Below the pieces are notes generated by a model. It saw only the letters and a program-made list of their open reading frames with translations, made no database searches and was not told where the DNA came from. This document shows positions 53,190-61,663 of a stretch of 64,000 nucleotides of DNA, piece by piece; the first letter of the stretch is position 1, and every line of letters begins with the position of its first letter. The translations under genes were made by a program, and so were the position numbers. The DNA comes from an uncultured Bacteroidales bacterium (GTDB lineage: Bacteria > Bacteroidota > Bacteroidia > Bacteroidales > Muribaculaceae), in assembly GCA_902776955.1 (NCBI GenBank), contig CACYSG010000018.1, positions 1 through 64,000 on the forward strand. The letters run 5' to 3'.

Positions 53190-53420
53190 GAGACGCAAAA
53201 TTTTGCGTCTCCCCCGTTCACGCCGAAATACGCCATGGTAGCGGAAACCGGGGACCGGGGACGGTTTTCCTGGATGAAAAATGCTTGCATTTTTCGGACT
53301 GGAGACCCGTCCCCTCGCACCCCAGATAACTAGCAGGACCACAAGCAATTTGATAATGATAAAGTATTGACACCCAATTATTAGTTTCCGGTAAACATAA
53401 TTCAAGATGAATCAGGGAGG
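53190..53420. repeat. Repeat cluster between the M3 and hydB genes
   Basis: Contains the perfect palindrome GAGACGCAAAATTTTGCGTC (53190-53211), a GGGGACGG hairpin (53257-53314) and a fragment of the TTCCGGTAAACATAATTC repeat (53384-53420). The remaining 53421-53658 is an AT-rich hydB leader in which I see no known operator. Confidence 0.75.
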
Positions 53421-53658
53421 GTGATTTTACCTCACGTTAGTTAAGGTTTATGTATAATCGATAGGGCGAAAATGCCCCTGTAGTGGTGTTTTTGGTACTA
53501 AAAAAGGCCGTTCATGTCCCTAAATTCCCCACTTTTAGCCGTTTTGAATAAATATTTGCGTAAAAATTTCCGTAATTGAAAAAATGGTAGTACTTTTACA
53601 CCCCGTTAGCCAAGCATAATCCTAATACAATCTACTAATAACTAACTCATTTAAAAAC

Positions 53659-55566
53659 GTGAAGATACTTTCGATTAACGACCTAAACAGTCTAAGGAAG
53701 CGCGCGCAACAAGCTCTGGCTTTGCGCGTAGATGATGCTGACAATACGTCAGATCAGTGCTGTGGGCTCGCTACCGGAGCCGACCACTTGCAGCTCTTGT
53801 GCTGCGGTGGTACCGGATGCAAGGCATCTTACAGCCACAAAATCGTAGATAACCTCAAGGCCGCTCTCGAGGAGAATGGCATCGCCGACAAGGTGGAAGT
53901 CATTACCACGGGTTGCTTCGGTTTCTGTGAGAAGGGTCCCATCGTCAAGGTTATCCCTGACAACACCTTCTATACACAGGTTAAGCCCGAGGATGCTGCC
54001 GAAATCGTCAAGGAGCACGTCATCGGCGGTCGTCGCGTGGAGCGTCTGCTTTATGTTGACCCCAAGACCAACAAGACGGTAAGCGACAGCAAGCACATGG
54101 ACTTCTACCGCAAGCAGATGCGTATCGCGCTGCGTAACTGCGGTCTGATTGATCCCGAGAACATCGAGGAGTACATCGCACGCGACGGTTATCAGGGCAT
54201 CGCCAACGCTTTGCTCAACCAGACCCCCGAAGAGGTGATCGACATCATCAAGGCATCGGGTCTGCGTGGCCGTGGTGGCGCTGGCTTCCCCACAGGTATG
54301 AAGTGGGGCTTTGCTCGTGGCTATGATGCCGACGAGAAGTATGTGGTCTGCAATGCCGACGAGGGCGACCCCGGTGCATTCATGGACCGCTCTATCATGG
54401 AGGGTGACCCCAACTCGGTAATCGAGGCAATGACCGTCTGCGGTTACTGCATCAATGCCCACAAGGGTCTTATCTATATCCGCGCCGAGTATCCTCTTGC
54501 CGTACACCGCCTCAAGATCGCTATCCAGCAGGCTCGCGAGTATGGCTTCCTGGGCAAGAATATCCTGGGCACCGACTTCAGCTTCGATATCGAAATCCGC
54601 TACGGTGCTGGTGCATTCGTCTGCGGTGAGGAGACCGCACTTATCCACTCGATGGAAGGCAAGCGTGGTGAGCCCACCTTGAAGCCTCCCTTCCCCGCCG
54701 AGGCTGGTTACAACATGAAGCCCACCAACGTGAACAACGTCGAGACCCTCGCCAACGTGCCCATTATCCTGACCAAGGGCGCAGACTGGTTCGCTTCGAT
54801 CGGTACCGAGAAGAGCAAGGGCACCAAGGTGTTCGCTCTGGCTGGTAAGATCAACAATGTGGGCCTGATCGAGGTTCCCATGGGTACCACCCTGCGTGAG
54901 ATCATTTACGACATCGGTGGTGGCGTGAAGAACGGCAAGGAGTTTAAGGCTGTACAGACCGGTGGCCCCTCGGGTGGCTGCTTGACGCAGAAGCACCTCG
55001 ACACCCCCATCGACTACGAGCACCTCGCTGCTTCGGGCTCGATGATGGGTTCTGGCGGTATGATCGTCATGGACGAGGACGACTGTATGGTCAGCGTGGC
55101 CAAGTTCTACCTCGAGTTCACCTGCGACGAGAGCTGCGGTAAGTGCACACCCTGCCGCATCGGTAACAAGCGTATGCTTGAGATCCTTACCCGCATCACC
55201 GAGGGCAAGGGAACGATGGAAGACCTCGAGCGCCTCAAAGAGCTCGGCGAGATCATCAAGGATACCGCCCTCTGCGGTCTGGGTCAGACCTCTCCCAATC
55301 CTGTGTTATCGACGATTAACAACTTCTGGGACGAGTATGTGGAGCACGTGAAACAGCACGTCTGCCGCGCTAAGCAGTGTAAGGCCCTCGTGACCTACAG
55401 CATCGAGGCCTCCAAGTGTAAGGGTTGCGGTGCCTGCGCCCGCAAGTGCCCCTCCAACGCCATCATGGGCGACATGCGCAAGCCTCACATTATTAACCCC
55501 TTCGAGTGCATTCGCTGCGGTGTCTGCAAGTCTACTTGCCGCTTCGACGCCATCTCAATCTATTAA
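53659..55566 (+). CDS. hydB: NADH-binding flavoprotein subunit of an [FeFe]-hydrogenase (HydB)
   Basis: 635 residues with a GTG start (MKILSINDLNSLRKRAQQAL). Residues ~45-95 are a thioredoxin-like [2Fe-2S] domain (CCGGTGC, then TTGCFGFC with C86 and C90). A NuoF-type FMN/NADH domain follows (GRGGAGFPTGMKWGFARG; GDPGAFMDRSIMEGDPNSV), with CDESCGKCTPCRIG for its [4Fe-4S] cluster. A two-[4Fe-4S] ferredoxin domain closes the protein (CKGCGACARKCPSN, CIRCGVCKSTC). This subunit passes electrons between NADH and ferredoxin/hydrogenase. It is first in hydB-hydA-hydC. Confidence 0.93.
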   Translation: MKILSINDLNSLRKRAQQALALRVDDADNTSDQCCGLATGADHLQLLCCGGTGCKASYSHKIVDNLKAALEENGIADKVEVITTGCFGFCEKGPIVKVIPDNTFYTQVKPEDAAEIVKEHVIGGRRVERLLYVDPKTNKTVSDSKHMDFYRKQMRIALRNCGLIDPENIEEYIARDGYQGIANALLNQTPEEVIDIIKASGLRGRGGAGFPTGMKWGFARGYDADEKYVVCNADEGDPGAFMDRSIMEGDPNSVIEAMTVCGYCINAHKGLIYIRAEYPLAVHRLKIAIQQAREYGFLGKNILGTDFSFDIEIRYGAGAFVCGEETALIHSMEGKRGEPTLKPPFPAEAGYNMKPTNVNNVETLANVPIILTKGADWFASIGTEKSKGTKVFALAGKINNVGLIEVPMGTTLREIIYDIGGGVKNGKEFKAVQTGGPSGGCLTQKHLDTPIDYEHLAASGSMMGSGGMIVMDEDDCMVSVAKFYLEFTCDESCGKCTPCRIGNKRMLEILTRITEGKGTMEDLERLKELGEIIKDTALCGLGQTSPNPVLSTINNFWDEYVEHVKQHVCRAKQCKALVTYSIEASKCKGCGACARKCPSNAIMGDMRKPHIINPFECIRCGVCKSTCRFDAISIY

Positions 55567-55580
55567 ATTTCGATAGCATC

Positions 55581-57350
55581 ATGGAAGAAAAAAATATGAT
55601 CACTCTGACAATTGATAAACACGAGGTTACCGTTCCCGCAGGTACCATGCTGCTCGACGCCGCCAAGACGGTAGGTATCAGCATTCCCACCCTGTGCCAC
55701 ATCGACCTGGAGGGCACTTGTGTACAGAACATGCCCGCCTCGTGCCGCATTTGTGTTGTGGAGATTGAAGGCCGTCGCAACCTGGCCCCCGCTTGCGCTA
55801 CTCGCGTGACCCCCGGTATGGTGGTTCACACCAACAGTGGCCGCGTCATCCGCGCACGCAAGACGGTTGCCGAGCTCATGCTTAGCGACCATCCCAACGA
55901 TTGCTTGACCTGCCCCAAGTGCAGTGACTGTGAGCTCCAGCGCCTGGTTATGCGCTTCAACATCCGTCAGATGCCCTATAACGGTGGCGAGCAGAGCGAG
56001 CGCAAGCAAGAGCTCACGCCCGCTATCTCACGCAACATGGAGAAGTGCGTTTACTGCCGCCGTTGCGAGAGCGTCTGCAACAACGTCCAGTCTGTCGGCG
56101 TTTTGAGCGCTATCCGCCGTGGTTTCAACACCACCATCGCGCCCACCTTCGACAAGATGTTCACCGACACCAACTGTACCTATTGCGGTCAGTGCGTCGC
56201 TGTATGTCCCACCGGAGCTCTCACCGAGCATGACTATACCAACCAGCTCATGGACGACCTCACCAACCCCGACAAGGTGGTTGTCGCTCAGCCCGCTCCC
56301 GCCGTACGTTTCGCTCTCGGCGAGGAATTCGGCATGCCCGCTGGCACCATCGTCACCGGCAAGCTCGCTACCGCTTTGCGCGACCTGGGATTTGACTACG
56401 CGTTCGACACCGACTTCGCTGCCGACCTCACCATCATGGAGGAGGGCACCGAGATCCTGCAACGCCTCAACAAGTTCCTCGCTGGCGATAAGGATGTGAA
56501 GTTGCCGATCATGACTTCGTGCTGCCCCGCTTGGGTGAACTTCTATGAGCACGAGTTCCCCGATCTGCTCGACTATCCCTCGACCGCTAAGTCGCCCGCA
56601 CAGATGTTTGGCGCTGTCGCCAAGACCTACTGGGCCGAGAAGATGGGTATCCCCCGCGAGAAACTCGTCGTCGTTTCAATCATGCCTTGCTTGGCCAAGA
56701 AGTATGAGGCCGGCCGTGAGGAGTTCAAGGTGGACGGCAATCCCGACGTGGATTACAGCATCTCCACCCGCGAGCTGGGTCGCCTGATCAAGCGCGCCAA
56801 CATCGACTTCACCAACCTGCCCGACAGCGACTTCGACTCGCCCCTCGGCGAATCGACAGGTGCTGGTGCCATCTTCGGTATCACCGGCGGTGTGATGGAG
56901 GCTGCTCTGCGTACCGTCTATGAGGAATTTACCGGCAAGACCCTGCCGCACCTCGAGTTCAACGACGTGCGCGGCTTTGAGGGCATCAAGGAGGCTACCA
57001 TCGACCTCAACGGCTTTGAGCTTAAGGTCTGCGTCGCTCACACCCTGAGCAACGCCCGCAAGGTGATGAACGCCCTGCGTGCCGGCAAGCTCAACTACCA
57101 CGTGGTTGAGGTGATGGCATGTCCCGGCGGTTGCATCGGTGGTGCTGGTCAGCCCTACCACCACGGCAACATCGAGATTCTCAAGGCACGTGCCGCTGCC
57201 GTTTATCGTGAAGACGAGGGCAAGAAGCTGCGCAAGAGCCACGAGAACCCCGACATCCAGAAGCTGTACAAGGAATTCCTGGGTGAACCCTGTGGCGAGA
57301 AGTCGCATCACCTGCTTCACACGCACTACTTTGATAAGAGCATTCATTAA
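55581..57350 (+). CDS. hydA: [FeFe]-hydrogenase catalytic subunit (HydA, group A3-like)
   Basis: 589 residues from ATG 55581, 14 bases after hydB. A NuoG-like [2Fe-2S] domain is at the N-terminus (CHIDLEGTCVQN, CRIC), then the His-ligated [4Fe-4S] segment (HPNDCLTCPKCSDC), two [4Fe-4S] clusters (CVYCRRCESVC; CTYCGQCVAVC) and the H-cluster domain: TSCCPAWVN (C314, C315), MPCLAKKYEA (C370), GGVMEAALRT and ACPGGCIGG. It reduces protons to H2 or oxidises H2. With hydB and hydC it forms the electron-bifurcating type of complex. Confidence 0.94.
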   Translation: MEEKNMITLTIDKHEVTVPAGTMLLDAAKTVGISIPTLCHIDLEGTCVQNMPASCRICVVEIEGRRNLAPACATRVTPGMVVHTNSGRVIRARKTVAELMLSDHPNDCLTCPKCSDCELQRLVMRFNIRQMPYNGGEQSERKQELTPAISRNMEKCVYCRRCESVCNNVQSVGVLSAIRRGFNTTIAPTFDKMFTDTNCTYCGQCVAVCPTGALTEHDYTNQLMDDLTNPDKVVVAQPAPAVRFALGEEFGMPAGTIVTGKLATALRDLGFDYAFDTDFAADLTIMEEGTEILQRLNKFLAGDKDVKLPIMTSCCPAWVNFYEHEFPDLLDYPSTAKSPAQMFGAVAKTYWAEKMGIPREKLVVVSIMPCLAKKYEAGREEFKVDGNPDVDYSISTRELGRLIKRANIDFTNLPDSDFDSPLGESTGAGAIFGITGGVMEAALRTVYEEFTGKTLPHLEFNDVRGFEGIKEATIDLNGFELKVCVAHTLSNARKVMNALRAGKLNYHVVEVMACPGGCIGGAGQPYHHGNIEILKARAAAVYREDEGKKLRKSHENPDIQKLYKEFLGEPCGEKSHHLLHTHYFDKSIH

Positions 57351-57373
57351 TCGACTTAAACTACAATAACGAT

Positions 57374-57868
57374 ATGAAGAAGAAAGAAGAAATCAAACTG
57401 GCGTGTACCGTAGTTCAACAGGTTGAGGAAATCTGTGACAAGCACGGAAATAAGCCCGGTGAATTGATTAACGTACTGCACGAGTGCCAGGCTTTGCACG
57501 GATATCTCCCCGAGGAGATGCAGCGCATCATCGCACGCAAGCTGGGCATCCCCGCTTCCAAGGTTTATGGCGTGGTGACGTTCTACTCGTTCTTCACCAT
57601 GACCCCCAAGGGCAAGCACCCGATTTCGGTCTGCCTGGGTACCGCTTGCTACGTGCGCGGTTCCGAGCGTCTGCTTGAGGAAATCAAGCGCATCCTCAAC
57701 ATCGAGGTGGGTGAGACGACCCCCGACGGTAAGTTCTCACTCGACTGCCTGCGCTGTGTCGGCGCTTGCGGTCTCGCACCCGTGGTGATGATCGGTGAGC
57801 ATGTATATGGCCGCCTTGAAATCAAGGACGTGCGCAAGATCCTCGACGACGTCGCCGCACAGGATTAA
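57374..57868 (+). CDS. hydC: NuoE-like [2Fe-2S] subunit of the hydrogenase (HydC)
   Basis: 164 residues, the thioredoxin-like [2Fe-2S] subunit. The cluster ligands are in VCLGTACYVRG (C-x4-C) and CLRCVGACGLAP (C-x3-C). LPEEMQRIIARKLGIPASKV and VYGVVTFYSFF are standard NuoE blocks. It starts 23 bases after hydA and is followed by a terminator. In trimeric bifurcating hydrogenases it takes electrons to or from the NADH subunit. Confidence 0.94.
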   Translation: MKKKEEIKLACTVVQQVEEICDKHGNKPGELINVLHECQALHGYLPEEMQRIIARKLGIPASKVYGVVTFYSFFTMTPKGKHPISVCLGTACYVRGSERLLEEIKRILNIEVGETTPDGKFSLDCLRCVGACGLAPVVMIGEHVYGRLEIKDVRKILDDVAAQD

Positions 57869-57891
57869 GCCATTCCCTAACAAACTATGAT

Positions 57892-57934
57892 AAAGCAGGA
57901 TGCCCCACTAGTTGAGGCATCCTGCTTTAAGTTT
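57892..57934 (+). terminator. Terminator after hydC
   Basis: AAAGCAGGATGCC/GGCATCCTGCTTT stem of 13 bases, then AAGTTTTG. Confidence 0.85.
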
Positions 57935-57964
57935 TGTAGAAAACAGAAATTTATCTATTACTGT

Positions 57965-58280
57965 CAGTTAAAACGCATCAGTGGAAAATCCGCAAGATGT
58001 AGGGCCTCACCTTGGCGTGGCCGTCCCTCCGTAATCCCCGTAATCCCCGTTATCTCCGTTATCTCCGTTATCTCCGTTATTTCCGTTATTTCCGTTATTT
58101 CCGTTATTTCCGTTATTTCCGTTATTTCCGTTATTTCCGTTATCTCCGTCCCCTGTAGCCCCCGTCCCCCCGCAACCTAGAGCAGCGAGTAGGGCCACAG
58201 GTAAGCCCATTAGGCCTATATGATTTTCAAATGATTATCAATCAACTTATTACAACAGGAAATGAAAACTTTCCCTGGAC
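57965..58280. repeat. Mosaic intergenic repeat copy with a 9-base array
   Basis: Left part TAAAACGCATCAGTGGAAAA, then GTAGGGCCTCACCTTGGCGT, then 14 units of 9 bases (58027-58152; CTCCGTTAT, TTCCGTTAT), CAACCTAGAGCAGCGAG, and the end CTTTCCCTGGACACTAA. The same modules occur in mixed order at 16, 26, 38 and 43 kb. Confidence 0.85.
58007..58210 (-). CDS. Possible short collagen-like lipoprotein encoded in a repeat
   Basis: 67 residues, starting MGLPVALLAALGCGGTGATG, with a lipobox-like AALGC, then Gly-Asn-Asn and Gly-Asp-Asn/Tyr triplets from the 9-base array. The N-terminus matches the frame at 15935-16111. Over the 14 shared codons the four base differences I see are all third-position and synonymous. 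No promoter or family is known. Real gene or open repeat is undecided. Confidence 0.35.
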   Translation of the reverse strand: MGLPVALLAALGCGGTGATGDGDNGNNGNNGNNGNNGNNGNNGNNGDNGDNGDNGDYGDYGGTATPR

Positions 58281-58397
58281 ACTAACGAAATTTATCTCTT
58301 CTTCTTGATGATGTCCAGCAGGTAGAGGATGGGGGTGTTGTCATCAAAGTTGTAACTCATTTTTTAGTTCACTAATTCAATTATTCTTGATACCTTT

Positions 58398-58429
58398 TTT
58401 GTGGGATTGGAAGAAAAACTGTAATTTTG
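58398..58429 (+). promoter_or_regulatory. Bacteroidetes-type promoter for the second hydrogenase gene
   Basis: TTTG at 58398-58401 and TAATTTTG at 58422-58429, 20 bases apart, about 67 bases before ATG 58496. Confidence 0.75.
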
Positions 58430-58495
58430 TAAGTGAAATTGGATAGATATCCACATCAATCAAAATTCCTTAAATTATTAACCAATTAATTGTCA

Positions 58496-60301
58496 ATGGA
58501 TTCTCAACTCAACGAAACGCCGAACAAGGCGAATGGCGAAGTGCAATCAGGTAATGCCTCGGAGGCATACGGTCTGATTGGTAACCAACATGTCCAGGTC
58601 CTGTGCTGCTGTGGCTCATCTTGCTATGAGTCGGGCAGCTTGAAAATCATTGACAATTTTATCCGTGTTATCGCCAGCTATGGCCTGGGCAGTCGTGTGG
58701 ATGTCGTGGCAACGGGTTGCTTTGGCTTCTGTGCCAAGGGGCCTATCGTCAGGATAATGCCCGACAACACGACCTACGTCCATGTGCGCCCCGAGGATGT
58801 GGAGGATATCGTCAAGACGCACATCATCGATGGACGTCTGCTCGAGCGACTGCAGTATGTGGACTTCACGGCACATCAGTTGATGGACGACGCCAAGCAC
58901 TGGAGCTCACACCCCAAGCAGCTGTCGATGGACGCGATGTTGCACGACTACATCTACGAGATTGGCGGCAAGAGGTTCTTGTCGGTGATGTCCTACAAGA
59001 TTGAGGCTGACAAGTGCAAGGGATGTGGCGCTTGCAAGCGCAACTGTCCCAGCCATGCCATTGTGGGCGATTTGCGTCACCCTCATGTGGTCAATCCTTA
59101 CAAGTGCACCTGCTGCGGACATTGCACGACCAAGTGCAAGTTCGACGCCATCCATGGTCCCGTCGGCGCCCTCAGCGAGCGCAACTATGTTGAGGACCTC
59201 CTGGTCGATGTCGCCGACCCCGACAAGATCGTTGTGGCCCAGACGGCGCCGGCTGTGCGCTATGCCCTGGGCGAGGAGTTCGGCATGCCGCCGGGAACCA
59301 TCGTCACCGGCAAGATGATTTCGGCCCTGCGCAAGGTGGGCGTGGACTACGTGTTCGATACCGACTTCGGTGCCGACATCACGATTGTCGAAGAGGCTGC
59401 CGAGATTGTTGACCGAATCAGGAAATTCATGGCAGGGGACAAGACGGTGAGAATACCCATCACCACCTCGTGCTGCCCGGCATGGGTCAACTTCTTTGAG
59501 AACGATTATCCCGACCTGCGCGAGTATCCCTCAACCTGCAAGTCTCCGGCCCAGATGCTCGGTGCCGTCCTCAAGACCTATTGGGCACAGCGCATGGGAA
59601 TACCACGTGAAAAACTGGTGATGGTATCGGTGATGCCGTGCCTGTCCAAGAAATATGAGTGTGCCCGTGACGAGTTCATCACCGACGGCAACCCCGATGT
59701 GGATTACTCCATCACGACCATCGAGTTGGCCGAACTCATCAAGCGCATGAACATCGACTTCGAGCGTCTCGCCGACGGCCAGTTCGACTTCCCGCTGGGC
59801 GACTCTTCGGGTGCTGGCGCCATCTTCGGCACCACAGGCGGCGTCATGGAGGCTGCGTTACGCACGGTCTATGAGGAATTTACCGGAAAGACCCTGCAGC
59901 GCATCGAGTTTGATGAGGTGCGTGGACTCGACGGTATCCGTGAGGCGGTTATCGACCTTGACGGCTTTGAGTTGAGAGTATGCGTGGTCAACACCCTGGC
60001 CAATGCCCGCATTATCATGGACAAACTGCGTGCCGGCGAACTCAACTATCATGTCATCGAGGTGATGGCATGCCCGGGTGGCTGTATCGGCGGTACTGGC
60101 CAGCCTTACCACCATGGCGACATCGAGGTCATCAAGGCCCGTCAGCGTGCCATCTACAGCGAGGACATCGGCAAGCGCCTGCGCAAGAGCCACGAGAACC
60201 CCGTCATCCAGCGCCTCTACCACGAGTTCCTCGGCGAACCGCTCCACGGCCGTGCCCACGACTTGCTTCACACCAAGTTCCGCGACAAGTCCATCCTTTA
60301 A
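58496..60301 (+). CDS. Second [FeFe]-hydrogenase, with fused thioredoxin-like [2Fe-2S] domain
   Basis: 601 residues from ATG 58496. Residues ~30-130 form a thioredoxin-like [2Fe-2S] domain very like the N-terminus of HydB (CCCGSSC, TGCFGFCAKGP with C75 and C79). Two [4Fe-4S] clusters follow (CKGCGACKRNC at 174-184; CTCCGHCTTKC at 204-214), then a complete H-cluster domain (TSCCPAWVN, MPCLSKKYE, GGVMEAALRT, ACPGGCIGG). It lacks the NuoG-like [2Fe-2S] and His-cluster part of HydA. This matches the M2e-type domain order. No partner gene is adjacent, so ferredoxin is a likely partner; this is inferred. Confidence 0.9.
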   Translation: MDSQLNETPNKANGEVQSGNASEAYGLIGNQHVQVLCCCGSSCYESGSLKIIDNFIRVIASYGLGSRVDVVATGCFGFCAKGPIVRIMPDNTTYVHVRPEDVEDIVKTHIIDGRLLERLQYVDFTAHQLMDDAKHWSSHPKQLSMDAMLHDYIYEIGGKRFLSVMSYKIEADKCKGCGACKRNCPSHAIVGDLRHPHVVNPYKCTCCGHCTTKCKFDAIHGPVGALSERNYVEDLLVDVADPDKIVVAQTAPAVRYALGEEFGMPPGTIVTGKMISALRKVGVDYVFDTDFGADITIVEEAAEIVDRIRKFMAGDKTVRIPITTSCCPAWVNFFENDYPDLREYPSTCKSPAQMLGAVLKTYWAQRMGIPREKLVMVSVMPCLSKKYECARDEFITDGNPDVDYSITTIELAELIKRMNIDFERLADGQFDFPLGDSSGAGAIFGTTGGVMEAALRTVYEEFTGKTLQRIEFDEVRGLDGIREAVIDLDGFELRVCVVNTLANARIIMDKLRAGELNYHVIEVMACPGGCIGGTGQPYHHGDIEVIKARQRAIYSEDIGKRLRKSHENPVIQRLYHEFLGEPLHGRAHDLLHTKFRDKSIL

Positions 60302-60330
60302 CCCTAATAATAACATTTGATTGAAACTCA

Positions 60331-60423
60331 AAGGCGCCAGCTTTTTGCCAGCGCCCCTTCAAATCTTGTCCTGTATTGTCCGTCTCGTCCGTCGTGTCCC
60401 GTAGTACGAGCCTTTGGCTCGTA
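60331..60423. terminator. Intergenic hairpins between convergent hydrogenase and hydF genes
   Basis: AAGGCGCCAGCTTTTTGCCA gives an imperfect hairpin after the hydrogenase gene (about 60331-60357). TACGAGCC-TTT-GGCTCGTA (60405-60423) is a perfect hairpin towards hydF. Confidence 0.5.
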
Positions 60424-60454
60424 ACCGCCGTCCTCCCTGGCTCGCGGTCGCCGT

Positions 60455-61663
60455 TCACGGCAGCGACACCTTGCCCAGGATGCCCTTGACATGGGCAATC
60501 GTGATGCCGTAGTTGGTCATCGGCGTACCCTGGCGGCGGCATTGCAGCACGCGCGAGGCCATGAATCGGCTGTTGAACATGCATGCGCCGCAATGAATCA
60601 CCAGGTCATAGCTCGTCACATCTTCGGGGAAATCTTTGCCAGCCACGATATCGATGGTCAGCCCTTCTCCCACGCGCTGTCGCAGCATGCGGGGTATCTT
60701 CACCCTGCCGATGTCTTCCGACAGCGGCGCGTGTGTGCAGGCTTCGGCAATGAGCACTCGCGACCGCTCGGTAAGGCGGTCGATCGCCATAGCGCTCCTG
60801 ACAAAGAAACGGATATCGCCCTTGTGGGCGGCCATCAGCACCGAGAACGAGGTGAGCAGGCTCCCGGCGGGCTTTTTCTTCTCCACGATATCAAACACCT
60901 GTGAGTCGGTGATGATGAGTTTTGGCGGCTCACGCAGGGAGGCCAGGGTGCGGTCAATGTCCTCGGTAGTGGTGCACACGGCGGTGCAGCCTTTGTCCAG
61001 CAGGTCACGCAGGGTCTGCACCTGGGGGAGGATCAGGCGCCCCTTTGGCGCCTGCGGGTCCTGGGGCATGACCAGCATGACGAGGTCGCCTCGCTGGGCA
61101 AGATTCCCGGTCAACGACTGTTTCTCATCGTCAGGGACAAGCCCGAATAAGGCCTTCCTGAGTGATTCAAGTCCAGTGCCTTGCAACGCACTCACCGGGA
61201 CCACGTCACATCCCAATTTCTTGGCCATGTCGTCGAGCAGGGCAGGGGAGACGTTCTCCATCAAGTCGGTCTTATTCAACACGGCGACATAGGGCACATC
61301 GGCCTGCTTGAGCAGTTTGGCCCAGGCGGCTTCGTCGTCGAGCGACGTGCCGTCGGTGACAATGATGGCGATATCGGTCTGCTTGATGACTTCACGCGTG
61401 CGCTCGGTGCGCAGGTCGCCCACCTTGCCGCTGTCGTCAAAGCCTGCCGTGTCGATGAGCACGCAGGGGCCCAGCGGCAGTATTTCCATCGACTTCAGCA
61501 CTGGGTCGGTCGTCGTCCCCGGTACATCACTCACAAGGGCCACCTGTTGCCCCGTCAGGGCGTTAATGAGCGACGACTTGCCTGCATTGCGCCGCCCGAA
61601 CAGCGCAATATGCAACCGTTCACTCCTCGGCGCCCTGTTAAAAGCATTACCTTCTTCAGCCAT
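60455..61663 (-). CDS. hydF: [FeFe]-hydrogenase maturation GTPase HydF
   Basis: 402 residues. HydF is the scaffold on which the diiron subcluster is built before transfer to HydA. The GTPase G1 motif is FGRRNAGKSSL (residues 22-32), G3 DTAGFDDSG and G4 LNKTDL. The C-terminal cluster domain has HCGACMFNSRF and a later Cys in VLQCRRQGTPMTNYG. The start overlaps the end of the zeta-like gene by 8 bases, so both are translated from one message. Only HydG, not HydE, is visible alongside. Confidence 0.94.
   Translation of the reverse strand: MAEEGNAFNRAPRSERLHIALFGRRNAGKSSLINALTGQQVALVSDVPGTTTDPVLKSMEILPLGPCVLIDTAGFDDSGKVGDLRTERTREVIKQTDIAIIVTDGTSLDDEAAWAKLLKQADVPYVAVLNKTDLMENVSPALLDDMAKKLGCDVVPVSALQGTGLESLRKALFGLVPDDEKQSLTGNLAQRGDLVMLVMPQDPQAPKGRLILPQVQTLRDLLDKGCTAVCTTTEDIDRTLASLREPPKLIITDSQVFDIVEKKKPAGSLLTSFSVLMAAHKGDIRFFVRSAMAIDRLTERSRVLIAEACTHAPLSEDIGRVKIPRMLRQRVGEGLTIDIVAGKDFPEDVTSYDLVIHCGACMFNSRFMASRVLQCRRQGTPMTNYGITIAHVKGILGKVSLP

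Noticed and set aside
58027..58152. CRISPR array
   Set aside because: Units are 9 bases without spacers, and no cas genes are present. The 78-base repeats at 0.9-2.3 kb are codon-level repeats of DUF285.
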